Assembly (NCBI RefSeq): GCF_014859525.1
Contig: NZ_JACUUB010000012.1
Location: forward strand, 1-50,450
From: Marinobacter sp.
Lineage (GTDB): Bacteria > Pseudomonadota > Gammaproteobacteria > Pseudomonadales > Oleiphilaceae
DNA: 50,450 nt
Direction: 5' to 3'
In this document: positions 46,906 to 50,450 of the stretch, piece after piece
How positions within the stretch are numbered: the first letter of the stretch is position 1
Layout of the letters: every line of letters starts with the position of its first letter
Notes under the pieces: model-generated
Databases searched by the model: none
What the model was told of the DNA's origin: nothing
Seen by the model: only the letters and a program-made list of their open reading frames with translations
Made by a program: the position numbers and the translations under genes

Positions 46906-47508
46906 TTACAGATCAGATATCATTTCCTGTGCTTTCATAACGGCCTGGGTCCGGTTGGAAACCCGAAAATGTTCGTACAGTTTGGCCAGATGGTTCTTGA
47001 TGGTATTCGCGGATATATGGAGTGTATTCGCGATTTCCTTGTTCGATTTTCCCTGGGCCAGAAGCTCAAGAATCTGACGTTGTCGGGGGGTTACTGTTGA
47101 AAGGGCATCGTCCTCACTTTCTCGAACGGGCGGCATGAACACGCCGCCGGCCAGAACCATCCGCAGAGCTTCTTCCAGCGCCGCGTTGCCCAGGGCCTTG
47201 TAAATAAAGCCGGAGGCGCCGCATTCAATGGTTTTAAGGACAAGATGCCTGTCTGCCGACGCGGACAGAACCAGAACCGGCGTATCTGCCAGCAGTTCGC
47301 AAAGCCGGGACACCATCGGAAGACCGCTGGTTCCCGGTAAGGAAAGATCAATCACCGCAAGATCCAGGTCCTGATGTTCCGCAGCAGTGGCAATGGCTTC
47401 ATCGCCGGTTGTTGCCTGGAAGATGTCTGCACCGGGCTCCAGCCTCTCCAGAAGGGCGGTGACCCCATCCCTAATCAACTCGTGATCATCTGACACCAGT
47501 ATTTTCAC
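46906..47508 (-). CDS. NarL/FixJ-family response regulator
   Basis: A 200-residue regulator. The receiver has the acidic pair at 7-8 (SDDHELIRDG), phospho-acceptor Asp 54 (AVIDLSLPG) and the late Lys in IYKALG. The LuxR-type helix-turn-helix is at about 135-190 (LTPRQ-like TVTPRQRQILELLAQGKSNKEIANTL). I prefer GTG 47508 because it gives the standard MKILVSDDHE start and lies ten bases after AAGGAGG; ATG 47517 is only one base from that site, and TTG 47538 is further up. It faces the TonB receptor operon and is divergent from the parvulin gene, so it is a natural target of the kinase Hpt, as UvrY is of BarA. Confidence 0.92.
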   Translation of the reverse strand: MKILVSDDHELIRDGVTALLERLEPGADIFQATTGDEAIATAAEHQDLDLAVIDLSLPGTSGLPMVSRLCELLADTPVLVLSASADRHLVLKTIECGASGFIYKALGNAALEEALRMVLAGGVFMPPVRESEDDALSTVTPRQRQILELLAQGKSNKEIANTLHISANTIKNHLAKLYEHFRVSNRTQAVMKAQEMISDL

Positions 47509-47633
47509 AATCTCCATCCCTCCTTGCCGGCTCGGCAATCAGTATAGCGGAGCCAATAAGTGCAAAAACTACCCAAACGGACTATTACGGATTTGTCATT
47601 AATTTCATAGAGTCGGTGCGAACTAAGGCAAAC

Positions 47634-48632
47634 ATGCCTGGTCCCGATTTTGGATTGAAGACAACCATGCCAAAGCAACGTCTGCTGATTTATTCATCAA
47701 TATTGATCCTCGTCTTCGCCGGCGCCGGCTTCTACCTGTTCAAAATCAGCTCTGAAAGCTATCTCCCAAGCGACGCAGTAGCCCGTATTGGCGGGACAGT
47801 CATCACAGGGGAACAGTTGAAGGAGTACATGTGGCAGCGGAAATCAGCCTCTAATTCAATGGAAGCAAAAGAGCTTCTTCTCCGGGAACTGGTTGAGCGG
47901 GAGGCTCAAATAGCTGCTGCCAGGGAGTTAGGCTATGAGCAGGATCCGGAAGTCGTGCGGGCCACGGAGAATGCCCTCATTGCCCGTTTGCGCGCCCGAC
48001 AACTGAACCCGGAGCTGGACCGCACAGAAGTCAGCGAACAGGAAATCAGCCGTTACTACGAGACGAATATCAGCCGATACACCACACCCGCTCAGAAACG
48101 CGCTGCAATTATCCGTTTTGACTTGCCTGCCACTGCCCCCGCCGACCGGATTACCCAGGTAACCGAGCTTACACGCCGTGTTCAGGAACTGGCCACGTCG
48201 CAACCAGATACCGTGAGGGGATTCGGTTCGCTGGCCGCGAAATATTCCCAGGACCAGGGGTCCCGCTATGTGGGTGGTGATATCGGCTGGCACAGCGCTA
48301 CGAGCCAGAATCTGGATCCGGCATTGCTCTCGGCCCTTCTGGCCCTGGAAAGCCCTGGCGAGATGGCGCCGGTTGTGCGGGGTAATAATGCGCTCTATCT
48401 GCTCAAGCTTCTGGATGCGCGCGACCAAGTCGTGACGCCACTAGATAAGGTGGCCAGCAATATCCATGTGATCCTTTTGCAACAGAAGCGTCAACAGCGG
48501 GAACTTGCCTGGGTTGAATCAACGGTAGAGCGGGTGACTCCTTCTCTGATCAATGTGCCGGTCCTGTCTGCTCTGGTGGTCACCGGAAACGAGGACGTGG
48601 CTCTGGTGCGACCTCCGAACCTTCCGGAGTAA
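47634..48632 (+). CDS. Membrane-anchored parvulin-type peptidyl-prolyl isomerase
   Basis: A 332-residue periplasmic folding factor. An N-terminal anchor (LLIYSSILILVFAGAGFYLF) is followed by a SurA-like helical domain (RIGGTVITGEQLKEYMWQ, then REAQIAAARELGYEQDPEV) and a PpiC-type domain at about 150-255 (FGSLAAKYSQDQGSRYVGGDIGWHSA; LESPGEMAPVVRGNNALYLLKLLD). Similar proteins assist secretion of adhesins or polysaccharide components (EpsD-like). ATG 47634 has TAAGG five bases upstream; ATG 47667 is an alternative. The next gene, for a secreted protein, follows after 52 bases and is the probable client. The promoter region is shared with the response regulator. Confidence 0.88.
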   Translation: MPGPDFGLKTTMPKQRLLIYSSILILVFAGAGFYLFKISSESYLPSDAVARIGGTVITGEQLKEYMWQRKSASNSMEAKELLLRELVEREAQIAAARELGYEQDPEVVRATENALIARLRARQLNPELDRTEVSEQEISRYYETNISRYTTPAQKRAAIIRFDLPATAPADRITQVTELTRRVQELATSQPDTVRGFGSLAAKYSQDQGSRYVGGDIGWHSATSQNLDPALLSALLALESPGEMAPVVRGNNALYLLKLLDARDQVVTPLDKVASNIHVILLQQKRQQRELAWVESTVERVTPSLINVPVLSALVVTGNEDVALVRPPNLPE

Positions 48633-48684
48633 GCGGTTCTCCTTCATAACATCTAACAGAAATCAGTGCCCAGAGGGCGATAAT

Positions 48685-50436
48685 ATGACTTTGAAAAAGC
48701 GGATGTATTCACTGGGCCTCATATTGGCCGTGGCGCTGTTATCGGTTCCGGGCATTGCTCTGGCGGGCGTTAGTTGCAGCGGTGGATTGAATTGCACCCA
48801 GTCAATCCGCCTGTCGCCGGGCTGGAATGCCATTCATGTCAAGGTCGCGCCGTCCGATGATGCAACAGCGCAGGTGTTTGCAGATTTTGTAGACGGCAGT
48901 GGCGCTCAGATCAGCAGTGTATGGACCTGGCTGCCGGAGCGTGCCAAGGTGGACTTCATTCAGGACCCCAACGCGGATGCGATGCTCAGCTCCCCCGGCT
49001 GGCTTCGGTATTTTCCTTCAGCCGCGCCCGAGGCGTTTATGAATAACCTGTTCGCCATTCAGGCGAACAGGGCCTACCTCGTAAAGTTAGAGGGCGGTAC
49101 CGACGCAACCCTGACCATCAGTGGTCAGCCGGTGGTGCCGAGAATCAGGTGGCAGCCTGGCGAATTCAACCTTACGGGCTTTCACGTGGATTCAAACAAC
49201 CCGCCGGTCTTCTCGGACTTTTTCGCGGGATCTTCCGCTCATGCAGGCCAGCCGATTTATCGGCTGGTGGGTGATCAGTGGCAGCAGGTGATCCCCTCCG
49301 GCACGGTGATTGACCCCGATGCCGCATACTGGGTGTTCAGTGCAAGCGGTAGCGATTACCGGGGGCCAATGGAGGTTGATCTGCCGCAGATTGATCGCCT
49401 GGAGTACGGCACAACCCTGGAGCAATTGACCCTAAAGTTGTGGAATCGGCTGAATGTTGCACACACCACCACCCTCCAGCTTCTGGGCGGAGAACCGGGC
49501 CTGTTCTACGCCAACCCCGATCCAGTATCGGAGCAGGACTGGTTACCTCTTGGCAGCGGTGTGGCAATACCCGTGGGCGCCGCCGCCGAGAGCCGCCTGC
49601 CACTGGGTGTGCGCCGGGCGGACTTCGCACCCAACAGGTTTGAGCAAACTCTGGAAATCACGAGCACGTCGGGCGCCCGCTGGCTGGTGCCGATTACGGC
49701 AGCCGCCCCTGAACTCAGCTCCCTTTGGGTTGGCACAGTGACGATTGATCAGGTCTCTCAGGTGCAGAACTATCTGCGTACCTGTACCACTGAAGTACCC
49801 GCAGGCGGCGAGGCAAACCAGGAAGCCGCGCTCGTCATCATTGGGAGCAACCCAGGCTCTGGCAATGACCTCTGCACCGATGCTAAGGGTTTTCCGATAG
49901 AGCAATCCAGTGAGCTTGGCGCGGTTGCCGCCAATTTTTCCTTCCGGGTCATCATGCACCGTGAAAGCGGTCAGGTAAGGCTGCTGAAGGATGTTATCCA
50001 AATGCGGGCCGACGACGGGCGCTACGTGTTGCTGACCGACGACAGCCTGATTCCTAATTATAACGGTGTGGTATTGCGGGACGGCGAGCGAGTTGGCCGT
50101 CGCATGAGCACGGTCGCGTACGACTTTGCCGGCGACACCCTGGCCATGGCTGGCGGCCTTGACGGCGTCTTAACTGCCGATATCATTCTGGGCGCCGACG
50201 CGCCGACCAATCCGTTTCGCCATCACTACCACGCGGACCATGGTGGCGACGGGTACGAGGTGATCCGCCGTATGGAATTTACGTTTGGTGCGGTAGACAA
50301 AGGGCTGGGTGCAAATTACGACCTGAAACAGGGCAGTTACCGTGAGGTGATCTCCGGACTGCATAAAGAACAGATTGTTGCGGCTGGCAGCTTCACGCTT
50401 CGCCATGCGGCGCAAATCAATACGTTGAATCAGTGA
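48685..50436 (+). CDS. Secreted protein of unknown function with internal duplication
   Basis: A 583-residue exported protein that I cannot assign. The signal peptide (LGLILAVALLSVPGIALA) is cleaved near residue 27. Two related segments follow: about 41-147 (IRLSPGWNAIHVKV ... VFADFVDGSGA ... ANRAYLVKLEGG) and about 154-231 (IRWQPGEFNLTGFHVD ... VFSDFFAGSSA ... DAAYWVFSASGS). They recall the GWNLIG...YWVY domains of extracellular proteins. Residues 385-583 form a distinct C-terminal domain (SLWVGTVTIDQV, VRLLKDVIQMRADDGRYVLL, PFRHHYHADHGGDGYEV). Two cysteine pairs suggest disulphides. The ATG at 48685 has GAGGG upstream. It follows the parvulin gene in a likely operon. Confidence 0.85.
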   Translation: MTLKKRMYSLGLILAVALLSVPGIALAGVSCSGGLNCTQSIRLSPGWNAIHVKVAPSDDATAQVFADFVDGSGAQISSVWTWLPERAKVDFIQDPNADAMLSSPGWLRYFPSAAPEAFMNNLFAIQANRAYLVKLEGGTDATLTISGQPVVPRIRWQPGEFNLTGFHVDSNNPPVFSDFFAGSSAHAGQPIYRLVGDQWQQVIPSGTVIDPDAAYWVFSASGSDYRGPMEVDLPQIDRLEYGTTLEQLTLKLWNRLNVAHTTTLQLLGGEPGLFYANPDPVSEQDWLPLGSGVAIPVGAAAESRLPLGVRRADFAPNRFEQTLEITSTSGARWLVPITAAAPELSSLWVGTVTIDQVSQVQNYLRTCTTEVPAGGEANQEAALVIIGSNPGSGNDLCTDAKGFPIEQSSELGAVAANFSFRVIMHRESGQVRLLKDVIQMRADDGRYVLLTDDSLIPNYNGVVLRDGERVGRRMSTVAYDFAGDTLAMAGGLDGVLTADIILGADAPTNPFRHHYHADHGGDGYEVIRRMEFTFGAVDKGLGANYDLKQGSYREVISGLHKEQIVAAGSFTLRHAAQINTLNQ

Positions 50437-50447
50437 GGGGTCAGGTC

Positions 50448-50450
50448 ATG
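50448..50450 (+). CDS. Possible start codon of a further gene, cut by window end
   Basis: An ATG occupies the last three bases, preceded by GAGGGG and AGG at 50435-50445 in ribosome-site position, twelve bases after the stop of the secreted-protein gene. It is probably the next gene of the same operon. Nothing of its product can be seen. Confidence 0.3.

Overview
The window looks like chromosomal core DNA of a marine gammaproteobacterium close to Marinobacter and the Pseudomonas relatives. This is an inference from moderately high GC, from protein signatures, and from two conserved neighbourhoods: nadK - phosphatase - rhomboid - yeaC - DUF2797 - pepN, and thrS - infC - rpmI - rplT - pheS - pheT - ihfA - merR. 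No phage, integrase, transposase or CRISPR array is visible. About 36 protein genes and the 3' part of one tRNA gene are present, densely packed, and no gap exceeds about 260 bases.

Left part (1-11.4 kb): tRNA-Asp (cut by the window edge), an AraC-type regulator divergent from a FadH-type 2,4-dienoyl-CoA reductase, an unknown coiled-coil protein, then NAD kinase, a PPP-family phosphatase, a rhomboid protease, YeaC (with a Fur-box-like palindrome upstream), a DUF2797 protein and aminopeptidase N. Next (11.6-16.7 kb) is an envelope cluster: DUF1329 protein, YCF48/BNR-repeat protein and an MMPL-type RND transporter, closed by a strong terminator. A TAXI-TRAP transporter (16.9-20.6 kb) follows, with a hairpin between the binding protein and the fused permease.

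The middle (20.6-28.1 kb) is the translation operon. The thrS leader carries a stem-loop whose 7-base loop copies a tRNA-Thr anticodon loop (U33, GGU, A37), preceded by a second helix. This matches the architecture of the autoregulatory thrS operator known from E. coli. infC starts with ATT, as expected. From 28.1 to 33.6 kb are glycerate kinase and an Lrp/AsnC regulator, divergent from a PutA that lacks the ribbon-helix-helix repressor domain, so the Lrp protein is probably its regulator.

The right part (33.6-50.4 kb) is signalling and envelope: a CheB-CheR-PAS fusion whose stop codon lies inside a REP-like palindrome, a PAS protein, two lipoproteins (DUF4398 and DUF4398-like/OmpA) in an operon with a PAS-PAS-GGDEF diguanylate cyclase, and a Crp/Fnr-type regulator. 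A 10-base motif is shared by the promoter regions of the Crp-type gene and the lipoprotein operon. Then come a small outer-membrane barrel and a tight operon of solute-binding protein, BarA-like hybrid kinase and TonB-dependent receptor, facing a NarL-type response regulator. The regulator is divergent from a membrane-anchored parvulin and a secreted protein of unknown function with an internal duplication. I regard the 41-50.4 kb block as the best candidate for an undescribed sensing and uptake or secretion system.
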